Of a DNA stretch of 53,387 nucleotides, positions 33,776-42,894 are shown piece after piece; positions within the stretch are counted from its first letter, which is position 1, and every line of letters starts with the position of its first letter. The DNA comes from an uncultured Acetatifactor sp. (GTDB lineage: Bacteria; Bacillota; Clostridia; Lachnospirales; Lachnospiraceae). Under the pieces are notes generated by a model that saw only the letters and a program-made list of their open reading frames with translations, made no database searches and was not told the origin of the DNA. The position numbers were made by a program, and so were the translations under genes. The stretch covers positions 31,368 through 84,754 of the forward strand of contig CAJTZD010000015.1 of assembly GCA_910584235.1 (NCBI GenBank), read 5' to 3'.

Positions 33776-35482
33776 ATGAAGAAGAAAATAATACCGGTAA
33801 TCGTGGCTTTGGTGCTGATTCTGATCATTGCACTGGTAGGATTCGGCGGGAAGATTCTGGACAAGTATTCCTATAGCAAAGAGCTTGCGGATCTGAACGC
33901 TTATTTCGGCGTGGGGGAGGGGGAACTGGCCATTGTCCTCCAGGACGAGATGGTGGAGCAAAAGGCGCTGCTTCGGGACAATGCGGTATATTTTGACATA
34001 GATACCATAGAACTATATTTGAATGAAGGCTTTTATGCGGATGTGGCGGAGCAGAAGCTTTTGTATACCACGGCCAACGACACGGTAACCACCGCTTTCG
34101 GAGGCAAGGAATATTCAGACAAAACCGGCAGCCACCCCATGGAGCATGCCACCTGTCTTATGGAGGGAGAGCGGCTCTATGTGGCGGCGGATTATGTGAA
34201 GCTGTTCGCGAACTTTTCCTATACCTTGTTCGACAGGCATATACAGATGGATACCCGGTGGGGAGAGAACCGAATGACGGAGGTCGTGAAGAATACACAG
34301 CTGCGTACCCTGGGCGGCATCAAGAGCCCTATCCTGCGGGAGCTGGAGAAGGGGGAGACCGTGGAGGTGCTGAACCAGATGGAGACCTGGAGCGAAGTAA
34401 AGACCTGGGACTCACTCATCGGCTATGTGGAGAATAAGCGCCTGGGCAATGAGTTTACGGAGACGCAGATCCCTGTGACGGACTATGTGCCTGCGGAGTA
34501 TACGTCTTTGTCCCTGCCCGGCAAAGTAAATCTGGGTTTCCATGCCATCGGGGGGGAGGCGGGAAACGATACCCTGGACGCCATGGTAGCGGAGGGCAAA
34601 GGGATCAATGTGATCGCACCTACGTGGTTCAGCCTGAATGACAACGAGGGAAATTTCCGCTCCTATGCGGACAGAGGATATGTGGACAAGGCCCATGGAT
34701 ACGGACTTTCGGTCTGGGGCGTTTGGGACAATTTCAATTACAGGAACGAGACCGGCGCGGATATCAGCACTTATCAGATACTTTCCTCCACCGCAAAGCG
34801 CCAGCAGCTGGTGCGGAACATGGTGGACACATCTCTGGGCCTGGGACTGGACGGTATCAATATCGACTATGAGGGCCTGCCTCAGGAATGCGGAGAGCAT
34901 TATGTACAGTTTCTGAAAGAGCTTTCGGTGGCCTGCAGGGAGAAAGGGCTGATTTTGTCCATAGACAGCTATGTACCTTTCAATTTCAACAATTATTACA
35001 GACTGGATATCCAGGGACAGGTGGCCGACTATGTGATCATAATGGGGTACGATGAACACTGGCACGGCAGCGGCGACCCGGGAAGCGTGGCCAGCATAAG
35101 CTATGTGTCAAACGGGCTGGACAGAACCCTGAATGAGGAAAATGTGCCGCCGGAAAAGATAGTGAACGCACTTCCTTTCTATACGATTCTGTGGCAGACC
35201 GAGGGCGCTAACGTGACGGACCAGTATATTACACTGAACAATGTGACGGATTATCTCCAGCGCATGAACGTGCAGCCTGCATGGGATGAGGCTACCTGCC
35301 AGAATTACGCGGAGTGGAAGAGCGGGAACGTGACCTACCAGATCTGGGTGGAGGATGCGGAGTCCATTGCGGTGAAGCTGAACGTAATGAAGACCAAGAA
35401 CATAGGCGGCGTGGCAGTGTGGCGTCTGGGCTATGGGACAGAGCAGGTGTGGGATTTGGTGAGCGCGTACGCGAACTCCTGA
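33776..35482 (+). CDS. Glycoside hydrolase family 18-type protein with SH3 domain
   Basis: This 568-residue protein has an N-terminal signal anchor (KKKIIPVIVALVLILIIALVG). A copper-amine-oxidase-like N domain appears to follow, then an SH3-like segment (about residues 178-222, around EKGETVEVLNQMETWSEVKT). The C-terminal GH18 barrel has the catalytic D-G-I-N-I-D-Y-E near residues 359-366, the Glu being the proton donor, and YVIIMGYDEHW. Members of this layout act on the cell wall or spore peptidoglycan (YaaH/YdhD-like). It is exported or membrane-anchored. A bidirectional terminator follows. Confidence 0.87.
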   Translation: MKKKIIPVIVALVLILIIALVGFGGKILDKYSYSKELADLNAYFGVGEGELAIVLQDEMVEQKALLRDNAVYFDIDTIELYLNEGFYADVAEQKLLYTTANDTVTTAFGGKEYSDKTGSHPMEHATCLMEGERLYVAADYVKLFANFSYTLFDRHIQMDTRWGENRMTEVVKNTQLRTLGGIKSPILRELEKGETVEVLNQMETWSEVKTWDSLIGYVENKRLGNEFTETQIPVTDYVPAEYTSLSLPGKVNLGFHAIGGEAGNDTLDAMVAEGKGINVIAPTWFSLNDNEGNFRSYADRGYVDKAHGYGLSVWGVWDNFNYRNETGADISTYQILSSTAKRQQLVRNMVDTSLGLGLDGINIDYEGLPQECGEHYVQFLKELSVACREKGLILSIDSYVPFNFNNYYRLDIQGQVADYVIIMGYDEHWHGSGDPGSVASISYVSNGLDRTLNEENVPPEKIVNALPFYTILWQTEGANVTDQYITLNNVTDYLQRMNVQPAWDEATCQNYAEWKSGNVTYQIWVEDAESIAVKLNVMKTKNIGGVAVWRLGYGTEQVWDLVSAYANS

Positions 35483-35509
35483 TTCCCGGGGAGCTTTTGG
35501 ACGAACGAT

Positions 35510-35548
35510 AAAAATGCTGCGGAGCATTGGCCCCACAGCATTTTTTAA
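35510..35548. terminator. Bidirectional terminator
   Basis: AAAATGCTG/CAGCATTTT stem with T6 on the plus side and an A-tract on the other, between the convergent GH18 and repeat-protein genes. Confidence 0.88.
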
Positions 35549-35555
35549 ACATTGT

Positions 35556-36662
35556 TTATTTGAAATAATTGCCCCGCTGTTCCGGGATACCGCAGGTGGC
35601 ATAGTGATTGTAAAGGGCTATGGCGTCATACCCGAAAGCGGCTTTCAGATCAGCATAGTCATTGGCGTAACGGAGATAATCGAAAGTATCATAAATGGAG
35701 TAATTGCCCCGCTGTTCCGAGATGCCCAGTGTGACATAATGGTGGTAAAGGGCTTTGGCATCATATCCGAAAGCGGCTTTCAGGTCGGCGTTCTTATCGG
35801 CATAAAGGATATAGTTAAACTCCACGGCGCCTGTGGCGGTGGTTGTCTTTGTAACGGCATAGGCAGGTCTGCCCTCTTTGATGCCGTATGTGATATAGTG
35901 CCTGTATAGCGCGGTGGCGTTCAGGCCAAAAGCGGCTTTCACATCAGGATTGTCATTGGCGTAACGGACATAGTCGAAATTCTCTTTTGTTATGGCTTTG
36001 CCCGTTGCTCCCGGGGCTGTGGAATACTTGGATTTGTCAGTGGCCAGGACGCCGTCCTTTATACTGAGGGAACCTGCCTGGAAATCATACAGGGAGGAAA
36101 GGGTTTTGCCTGTACTGCGGTCAATGGTGCTCAGATGATCCACTGTGCCTACGCATCCGATATTGGCTGTGGCATTATTCAGGGGATACAGATTCAGCTC
36201 ACTGACATTTTTGTTGAAATTACTGGTTACATTATCGTATACATGGGCATTGGCCACATCGGCGTTCACGGAACAGTAAGCGCCGTCTAACAGATAGCAG
36301 TCGTCAATATCACCGGTGAAAATAATGGTATGGGAGCTTGTCTTGGTGACGGTCAGATTACTAAGGTGCGTGGTGCCCAGATCCAGAGAGGGAACAGACG
36401 GGCTGTCATTGTATACTACAACAGAGTCTCCGTCTTTCAGCTCCAGGCGCAGGGTGTACATTTCCCTGTGATAACCTTTGTCGTCAAATGTGGACGTATT
36501 GGATTGGTAGCGCCACTCTTTGCTGCCGGGTACATACTTGACCGCGTACGTGACCGGGCCGTCAGCCTGTACCTCCAGGGAACAGAAGCCGGGCACAACC
36601 ATGAGAATGGCCGCTGCGGTTAAGAGAGTGACGAGCTTTCTCGCTTTGTGAATCAATTTCAT
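35556..36662 (-). CDS. Secreted protein with three C-terminal DLKAAFG repeats
   Basis: This 368-residue protein has a signal peptide (KLIHKARKLVTLLTAAAILMVVPG, then a likely cleavage near VQADG), a beta-rich middle and three C-terminal repeats of about 45 residues. Each repeat reads roughly F-D-Y-x-x-Y-A-N-D-x-x-D-x-K-A-A-F-G, then ALY-x-H-Y and a G-I-x-E-x-R turn. Such repeats occur in surface proteins of gut Firmicutes, possibly as wall- or glycan-binding modules; the function is unproven. AAAAGGAGG precedes the ATG. Confidence 0.8.
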   Translation of the reverse strand: MKLIHKARKLVTLLTAAAILMVVPGFCSLEVQADGPVTYAVKYVPGSKEWRYQSNTSTFDDKGYHREMYTLRLELKDGDSVVVYNDSPSVPSLDLGTTHLSNLTVTKTSSHTIIFTGDIDDCYLLDGAYCSVNADVANAHVYDNVTSNFNKNVSELNLYPLNNATANIGCVGTVDHLSTIDRSTGKTLSSLYDFQAGSLSIKDGVLATDKSKYSTAPGATGKAITKENFDYVRYANDNPDVKAAFGLNATALYRHYITYGIKEGRPAYAVTKTTTATGAVEFNYILYADKNADLKAAFGYDAKALYHHYVTLGISEQRGNYSIYDTFDYLRYANDYADLKAAFGYDAIALYNHYATCGIPEQRGNYFK

Positions 36663-36717
36663 TGCTGTTACCTCCTTTTCATGATAGCGATTTATGGCAT
36701 GGCATCGCTTTACATTC

Positions 36718-36746
36718 ATATTAACTGACACGGATAAAGAGTGCAA
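36718..36746 (-). promoter_or_regulatory. Promoter of the secreted repeat protein gene
   Basis: On the minus strand, TTGCAC (36746-36741), a 17-bp spacer and TAATAT (36723-36718). Confidence 0.8.
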
Positions 36747-36841
36747 CCGTTTTTTGTTTTTTAAAGAAAATTTAAGAAGTGGAATGGAAAAATGGCGGCA
36801 GGAATATAAATAGTACAAAGATTCATGCGGGAACCGAAAAT

Positions 36842-37474
36842 ATGACAGACAGAACCAGATGGCAGGATAGGCTGGTGTCAGCGGCCGTTACCCTGCTGCT
36901 GCTCGTTTCCGTGCTCTATGTTGGGCGGGAGGCTGCAGCCTATGTGGCGGGGAAAGACGTGGAGGTGGAAAAGGACCGGCGCAGAGTGGTTGTGGACGCG
37001 GGACACGGGGGCGATGATCCCGGCAAGGTGGGAATTAACGGAGCAAATGAAAAGGACATAAATCTGCAGATTGCGCTGTTGGTAAAGCAGTATTTGGAGA
37101 TGAATGATGTGGAGGTGGTGATGACAAGGGAATCGGACGCCGGATTGAACGACGCGGATGCCTCCAACAAGAAAGTACAGGACATGAAGCGGCGGATCGC
37201 CCTGATTGAAGAGGAAGCGCCGGCGCTGACGGTGAGCATTCACCAGAACAGCTATCCGGAGGAATATGTGCACGGAGCCCAGGTATTTTACTATACGGGA
37301 AGCGTCCAGGGGCAGCGGCTGGCGGAGGGGATCCAGAAGAAGCTGGTGGAAAGCGTGGATCCGGAGAACAAGCGCCAGGTCAAGGCAAACGACAGCTATT
37401 ACCTGCTGAAGAAGACCGGGGTGCCCATTGTCATCGTGGAGTATTGTGTTTCAGACAGACAAACCGGTTTGTAG
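36842..37474 (+). pseudogene. cwlD: CwlD-like N-acetylmuramoyl-L-alanine amidase, interrupted after catalytic Glu
   Basis: Amidase_3 protein with a membrane anchor (about residues 14-33), zinc ligand H55 in DAGHGGDDPG, Glu in the GANEKD segment, His in SIHQNSY, and catalytic E200 in VPIVIVE. Normal family members continue C-G-F-L-S-N and about 40 more residues. Here ten unrelated residues (YCVSDRQTGL) follow and the frame ends at 37474. The foreign tail marks the left end of the inserted recombinase-bearing element, near 37442. CwlD acts in spore-cortex maturation. The 3' half should lie at the element's other end, outside the window. Confidence 0.88.
37460..37471. repeat. 12-bp palindrome near the element's left end
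   Basis: CAAACCGGTTTG is a perfect palindrome 18 bp inside the insertion point, a possible recombinase half-site or operator. A further hairpin at 37506-37535 (ATAGGAATGC/GCATTCCTAT) overlaps the stop codon of the last recombinase gene. Confidence 0.6.
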
Positions 37475-37521
37475 TTACAATCTTTTGTATATTATTCATT
37501 TTTCGATAGGAATGCTGATTT

Positions 37522-39159
37522 TTAGGCATTCCTATTGTACATTTCATCAAATAAATCCTTTGACTTCCAAGTGATTTCAATGGAATCAGGGGAATTTACG
37601 ACGACTTTGCTTACAAATAGATCAACGGCGTTCTGAGTTAGAGTTTCCAGTCTGGTTATCTCCAGCAGCGACTCTGACTCAGTTTTTTTCTGCGCAGATT
37701 CTATGGCGTATAACTTTTCTTCTATTTCACTCCTTTCCGAGTCAAGTTCATCGTTTGCAGATGATATGGCATTTTTTTGTTTGACAAATTGTTCCCGGCT
37801 CATGTGTCCTGTTCTGTATTCTTCATATAGGCGGGGAACTTTTCCTTTATTTTGCTCTAGCAGCCGTGAAATTGTCCGCAACCTGCTTTGGAGTTTTTCC
37901 TTGTCCGACTTTGGGAGAGGCATCTGCCTGTCCAAAATAAGCTGAACCTGAACCTGCAGCGGACGTAGCACTTGTTCCTTTAGCACTTCATCTTTTATGG
38001 AATGAAGATTACATGTACCCCCACCTGAAGGTCTTGCATGAGGGCAATAATAAATCGCATCAATACGGGAATGGCGCGTATGGACTTCATGCTTCAGCCT
38101 GCATCCACAATGGCCGCAGAAAATCTTCTGGTAAAACAGGTTTTCATTCTTTTTCCGGTTATCAGTACGAACAGTCTTGCGATTACGGATAATTGCAGCT
38201 GCCTGAAGGAATGTATCCCGGTCAATAATTGCTTCATGGGTATCCCTGACAACTACATGGTCTTCCGTTTTCTGCCGCTTGAACTTTCGGCTGCCTACTC
38301 CTTTTACCTGAACGCGGTTGTTGACAGTCGCTCCCGTCATGGTTTCATCCTGAAGGATTTTTGTGACCTGTACAGGCTTCCAAATTTGGGACATCAGTTG
38401 ATCTTCAGTGAAACCGCCGCATTGAAAGCCATAAAGTTTGTGTAACCTCTGTGCAGGGGTAGGGATAAGCAGTTCATTTAGCCATTGTGCAATTCTAACC
38501 GGTTTCCATCCAGAAAGCGTCAGACGAAATATATCCTTTACAACTTCTGCGGATTTGGGATCAATTTCCAGCTTGTGCCGGTCAACGGGAGAAATAATAT
38601 ATCCATATGGCGGTTTTGCTGCTACAAAGTCTCCACGTTTCTGCTGTATCTTCTTAATGCTCTTTACTTTGGCAGACAAATCCTTGCTGTAATAGTCATA
38701 AATAACATTTTTGAACGCCATTTCAAGTCCGGGTGTATTACCGATATACTCTGAGCTGTCAAAGGAATCATTGATGGCTATGAACCGTATTCCGATTAAA
38801 GGAAAAACCTGCTCAATATAACAGCCAGTTTCGATATAGTTCCGTCCAAACCGTGACATGTCTTTTACGATAATAGCACCTATCCTGCCCTCGGACACCA
38901 GTTGAAAGATTTCCTGGATTGCAGGCCGTTCAAAATTCGTACCGGAATAACCGTCATCCAGAAACTCCTTTATGTTCATCTGCCTAAGCTCAGGCTTTGA
39001 TTCAATATAGCTGTGTATCAGCCGCCGCTGTGCGCTGATGCTGGTGCTTTCGTCTTTCAGAACATTATGCCTCAAGTCAAAATCTTCATCGGATACCCTC
39101 AGATAGCAGGCAAGAATATTGTCGCCCATAAAATTTTCGGAAGAATAGTTGCTTTTCAT
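37522..39159 (-). CDS. Large serine recombinase 1 (operon-distal)
   Basis: This 545-residue recombinase has a resolvase-type catalytic domain with nucleophile S23 (YLRVSDED) and the DMSRFGRNYIE motif. A recombinase domain (about residues 170-300) follows, then a zinc ribbon with intact C-x2-C and CPH..C ligands (CGHCGCRL, YYCPHAR) and a coiled-coil region. Such enzymes integrate and excise elements by serine-mediated strand exchange at att sites. Its ATG overlaps the stop of recombinase 2. It lies nearest the element's left end. Confidence 0.95.
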   Translation of the reverse strand: MKSNYSSENFMGDNILACYLRVSDEDFDLRHNVLKDESTSISAQRRLIHSYIESKPELRQMNIKEFLDDGYSGTNFERPAIQEIFQLVSEGRIGAIIVKDMSRFGRNYIETGCYIEQVFPLIGIRFIAINDSFDSSEYIGNTPGLEMAFKNVIYDYYSKDLSAKVKSIKKIQQKRGDFVAAKPPYGYIISPVDRHKLEIDPKSAEVVKDIFRLTLSGWKPVRIAQWLNELLIPTPAQRLHKLYGFQCGGFTEDQLMSQIWKPVQVTKILQDETMTGATVNNRVQVKGVGSRKFKRQKTEDHVVVRDTHEAIIDRDTFLQAAAIIRNRKTVRTDNRKKNENLFYQKIFCGHCGCRLKHEVHTRHSRIDAIYYCPHARPSGGGTCNLHSIKDEVLKEQVLRPLQVQVQLILDRQMPLPKSDKEKLQSRLRTISRLLEQNKGKVPRLYEEYRTGHMSREQFVKQKNAISSANDELDSERSEIEEKLYAIESAQKKTESESLLEITRLETLTQNAVDLFVSKVVVNSPDSIEITWKSKDLFDEMYNRNA

Positions 39160-40871
39160 TGCAACACCCCGCTTTCACGGAATTTGAGTACAGGTTCTAT
39201 TTCATCCCGATATTTGAAAACAACTTCAAGTGTTTTAGAATCATAGACATAAATTTTGTCAACCAACCTATGTAAAAGATCCTTTGACAAGAAATCGCCT
39301 TTATAGAATTCCAATAGAAGCCGGATGTATAGGTTATGTGGGGAAAAGCGTATTTTCAAGCGCTCAAGGGTGGATTTCAGTTCTGCCACCCGGTTTTCTG
39401 ATGAAAGCCTTTCCAGTCTATATTCTTCCTTTTGCGCTAGATATTTTTCACGGGTAAGCAGTCCTTCCGAGTAATGCAGGTATAAATCTGCCTGCATAGA
39501 AGTAAGTTCTTTGTTCCTTGCGGCAAGTTCATTGATTTGCTTTTCCAATGCCTCCTTTCTGCTAAGAAATGTCTGATGTTCCTGTACCGTGTCAAGATAA
39601 TCATTCAGCTCCAATGCCAATTCCATTTGCTTTTTCAGGATGCAGACAAGGGTTTCCCGTATCTGTTCCTCCTTGATGGTAACGATTGAACATTTTGAGT
39701 AGTCCGCATCCCTTTGTGAAATAGTGGTATAACGATACTTCATGCCATGCTTTTCATAATAGTTTCGTGTCCGATACATCTTGAGCCCTGTGTTCCCGCT
39801 GTAAACCAATCCGGCAAAAATATCATCCGGCGAATCAATATCCGAATGACAGTGACGGCTTGCCCTGTTTTTTTCCAGCTCCTGCATACAGATACGCTGG
39901 ACCTCAAAGAATAATTCACGGCTTATGATAGCCTCATGGGTATTTTCCGTTATTACCCAGTCCTCATAGGGGATATTCCTGCTTTTTGTAAGGTTTTTAG
40001 AGAGGTTTTTCCTCTTTTTCCCCATTGCTAGATCCCCGGTGTAAGTGCGGTTGCTTAGGATGACTTTGACGGTAATGCCCTGCCAGATGCTGTTTTCGTA
40101 ACGAGGAGCTTTTACAGCGCCTGCCAGAAACTGATAACGCATCGGCGCTGCAATATTTCTTTCATTCAAGAGCCGGGCAATTTGAAAATTTCCCATACCT
40201 TCAAGTTTCCATTGAAAAATTTCCCGTACTGTAGGCGCTGTTTCCTGATTGACAATCAGGTGGTGTGGGTCAGCCGGATCTTTGCAGTAGCCATAAGGCG
40301 GCACATTCCCGTAATATAATCCGTTTTTCCGTTGGATTTCTTTTGCAGTAAATATCTTGCGGGAGATGTCTTTTGCGTAGGCTTCATTCACAATGCCTTT
40401 GATCATGGTGTCTAACGGCTGAAGGGCACTGCTTTCTAACTGCTCTGAATCATAGTTGTCATTGACTGCTATAAAGCGAACCTTTAAGACAGGAAATACC
40501 ATTTCAAGATAATTTCCGGTTTCTATGTAGTTCCTTCCAAACCGTGACAAATCTTTTACCACGATACATGTGATACGTTTCTTTCTTACATCCTCCATTA
40601 AACGGGTCCATTCCGGGCGGTCAAAGGTTGTTCCGGTTTCCCCATTGTCGGAGTAAATATCGACAATTTTTAAGTCATTTTGCTTTTTGACAAAGCTGAA
40701 CAGCAAGTCTCTTTGGTTATTCAGTTTTTCGCCCTTTGCAGCTTCCTCGCCGGATATGCGCAGGTATAAACCAGTAGGCATCAGTTTGGACGAGCCCTCC
40801 AGACTGGAAGAAACGCCGTTAGAATCCATTGCGGCTGTATCTGCAATTCTGCCTTTTCTTTTATGTGGCAT
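39156..40871 (-). CDS. Large serine recombinase 2 (zinc-ribbon cysteines lost)
   Basis: This 571-residue recombinase has nucleophile S40 (LYLRISGEE), DLSRFGRNYIE, a recombinase domain and a C-terminal coiled coil. At the zinc-ribbon position it reads VYSGNTGLKM where the neighbours have CGNC or CGHC, so the ligand Cys are replaced by Ser and Thr. The second pair is largely missing too. It may bind DNA differently or need a partner. The start has GGGAGGTG placed inside the end of the upstream gene, four bases away. An ATG at codon 31 is possible. Confidence 0.93.
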   Translation of the reverse strand: MPHKRKGRIADTAAMDSNGVSSSLEGSSKLMPTGLYLRISGEEAAKGEKLNNQRDLLFSFVKKQNDLKIVDIYSDNGETGTTFDRPEWTRLMEDVRKKRITCIVVKDLSRFGRNYIETGNYLEMVFPVLKVRFIAVNDNYDSEQLESSALQPLDTMIKGIVNEAYAKDISRKIFTAKEIQRKNGLYYGNVPPYGYCKDPADPHHLIVNQETAPTVREIFQWKLEGMGNFQIARLLNERNIAAPMRYQFLAGAVKAPRYENSIWQGITVKVILSNRTYTGDLAMGKKRKNLSKNLTKSRNIPYEDWVITENTHEAIISRELFFEVQRICMQELEKNRASRHCHSDIDSPDDIFAGLVYSGNTGLKMYRTRNYYEKHGMKYRYTTISQRDADYSKCSIVTIKEEQIRETLVCILKKQMELALELNDYLDTVQEHQTFLSRKEALEKQINELAARNKELTSMQADLYLHYSEGLLTREKYLAQKEEYRLERLSSENRVAELKSTLERLKIRFSPHNLYIRLLLEFYKGDFLSKDLLHRLVDKIYVYDSKTLEVVFKYRDEIEPVLKFRESGVLQ

Positions 40872-40875
40872 CCGT

Positions 40876-42531
40876 CTACACCTCCCTTGCTATGAGCTTA
40901 TTAGAAACAGTGTCTGGCAAGAAATGCAGCAGCTTTTCAAACTCATCAGGAAACCGGAAAACAATATGTATCCGGTTTTTAGGATAAATGTATATTTTTT
41001 TTATCATAGATACCAGCATTTTGCGGTTGAGGGCAGGAGATTCCAAATATTTGCGGAACTCATCTATACAAGATGTATCAGCCATGAATGGGGCAGTCAG
41101 TCCACTCTGCTGTGCCGTCATGTTATCCAATGCCTCGGACAGTTCATTGATCTGCGTCTGATAGGATTCTTTTAAGTCCAGGTATTCCTCTTTGTTTAAC
41201 AAGCCTTCGTGGTAATCCTCATAAAGAGAGGCAAGGAGCTGCCGATATTTTTGCAAAGCAGTTTCCGCATGTTCGATTTCCTGCGTCAAGGTCTTTATTT
41301 CGACTTGCTGATTGGGGATGTTTTCCAGATGGGAAAGCATTTGCTCCATGTCAGTCAGGTCGTTTATGTATTGACGTAACGTATTTAACACGGTTTGCTC
41401 CAGATAGGACTCATTGATGCAGAATCCTTTGCAGCAGGTAGTGTGGTTGGAAAGATAACAGCCATAATAGAAATAGCTTTTGTTTTTCTTTACTGTTTGC
41501 TTGCGGTTGCAGCTTTGGTGGCAGTTGCCGCAGTATACAATGCCTGAGAAGGGATAAATGGTTTCCTGGCCGACAGATTGGTGTGTATCTGTATCTAATA
41601 TGCTTTGAACCAAATCAAAATCCTTTCGGCTGATAACGGCTTCGTGGGCGTATTCCTTGCGGAACCAGTCTTTCTGCGGTCTGGCAACAGGTTTGCGGAT
41701 TTTGTAATTAGGCCGGTATGTCTTTCCCTGAAGCAGTGTACCAGTATAGATTTCATTCTCAAGGATGCGTCTGACTGTAGCACCATACCACTTTGGCGTA
41801 CTGTATACCTGAAAAGCAGTTTTTGCACGGCTTCCGCTCTCCTGTTTGTACCTGATAGGCGTGGGCACCTTCATCTGGTTTAATAAAGCAGCAATTTGCA
41901 GGTTACTCTGTCCTTCGATTTTTTTCGCAAAAATGAGCCTGACAATATTGGCCGCAGGCTCATCTATGGCAAGCTTTGTCTTGTCCGTCTCCAAACGCTT
42001 GTACCCATAGGGAACAGCGGGGCTTACAAAATCACCCTGCCTGCGCTTCACATCTAGGTTGGAGCGCACCTTTACGGATATATCCCGGCTATAAGCATCA
42101 TTGATCAAATTCTTAAACGGCAGAAGAAGCTGGTCGGAGGATGAGTTGTTGTACAAACTGTCATAATTATCATTGATTGCAATGAAACGGATGCCAAGAG
42201 CCGGAAAGATTCGTTCTATATAACGACCGACTTCTATGTAATTGCGCCCGAACCGTGACAAGTCCTTTACAATGATACAGTTGATTTGTCCGTTTTTGAT
42301 TCCTTCAAGCATTTCCTGAAAACCAGGACGGTTGAAATTTACCCCTGTATATCCGTCATCGGAATAATGCTTCACCAGACGTAATTCAGGGCGGCTTTCG
42401 GCATAGTGCTGAATTAGAGCTTTTTGGTTATTGATGCTGTCGCTTTCTTCTTTATCACCATCCTCTTTTGAAAGGCGGGTGTAATCTCCCACCATCCATT
42501 CTTTTAGTTCGTCATTTATATTCATGATCAT
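40876..42531 (-). CDS. Large serine recombinase 3 (operon-proximal)
   Basis: This 551-residue recombinase has nucleophile S21 (YTRLSKED), DLSRFGRNYIE, a recombinase domain and a complete Cys-rich zinc ribbon (VYCGNCHQSC and YYGCYLSNHTTCCKGFC), then a coiled coil. It is the first gene of the three-recombinase operon. An alternative ATG two codons in (42525) has better spacing from AAAGGA. It is similar in size and layout to genes 1 and 2, but clearly divergent in sequence, so the three are not a recent triplication. Confidence 0.95.
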   Translation of the reverse strand: MIMNINDELKEWMVGDYTRLSKEDGDKEESDSINNQKALIQHYAESRPELRLVKHYSDDGYTGVNFNRPGFQEMLEGIKNGQINCIIVKDLSRFGRNYIEVGRYIERIFPALGIRFIAINDNYDSLYNNSSSDQLLLPFKNLINDAYSRDISVKVRSNLDVKRRQGDFVSPAVPYGYKRLETDKTKLAIDEPAANIVRLIFAKKIEGQSNLQIAALLNQMKVPTPIRYKQESGSRAKTAFQVYSTPKWYGATVRRILENEIYTGTLLQGKTYRPNYKIRKPVARPQKDWFRKEYAHEAVISRKDFDLVQSILDTDTHQSVGQETIYPFSGIVYCGNCHQSCNRKQTVKKNKSYFYYGCYLSNHTTCCKGFCINESYLEQTVLNTLRQYINDLTDMEQMLSHLENIPNQQVEIKTLTQEIEHAETALQKYRQLLASLYEDYHEGLLNKEEYLDLKESYQTQINELSEALDNMTAQQSGLTAPFMADTSCIDEFRKYLESPALNRKMLVSMIKKIYIYPKNRIHIVFRFPDEFEKLLHFLPDTVSNKLIAREV

Positions 42532-42594
42532 TCATCCTTTCTAAAAACAAATTCAGAATAACCTAAAAATATAAATGCACATTGCTTCCCCTTT

Positions 42595-42623
42595 ATCATA
42601 TATAAAAAAGGGCGCAAAAGCAA
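42595..42623 (-). promoter_or_regulatory. Promoter of the recombinase operon
   Basis: On the minus strand, TTGCTT (42623-42618), a 17-bp spacer and TATGAT (42600-42595), 64 bp upstream of recombinase 3. Confidence 0.75.
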
Positions 42624-42633
42624 GGATTTCAGA

Positions 42634-42894
42634 TTATTCGTTATGAGACAGGGAACTAAAATAATCCTGAAGCAGTTCCTGAAAAGATCCGCCTTCGCTG
42701 CAAAAAGAAACTTTAACAACAGTATTTTTACAACGGAAACAATACGGGTTTCTTATATCCCTGATAAATGTTTGTATTCTGTCAGTCTTTTTCATGGTGG
42801 TGTCTATTTTGACATCGCTGATGTCAACTAGATTTTGGATGTCAACCGCCTGAATATCTTCTTGACATATAGGGTGAGCTTGTTGCTTATCCAT
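42634..42894 (-). CDS. DUF6870-like small protein (86 aa)
   Basis: GGAGG lies 4 bp before the ATG at 42894. The frame begins MDKQQAHPICQEDIQAV, and the centre reads DRIQTFIRDIRNPYCFRC with a C-x2-C pair. This pattern resembles the small DUF6870-type proteins found next to recombinase genes in Firmicute mobile elements; the assignment is from memory. It sits upstream of the recombinase operon on the same strand and may regulate it. A longer frame upstream lacks a better start. Confidence 0.7.
   Translation of the reverse strand: MDKQQAHPICQEDIQAVDIQNLVDISDVKIDTTMKKTDRIQTFIRDIRNPYCFRCKNTVVKVSFCSEGGSFQELLQDYFSSLSHNE

Noticed and set aside
37506..37535. Terminator for the recombinase operon
   Set aside because: The hairpin overlaps the recombinase 1 stop codon and has no T-tract on the minus strand, so it was reported as an end structure instead.
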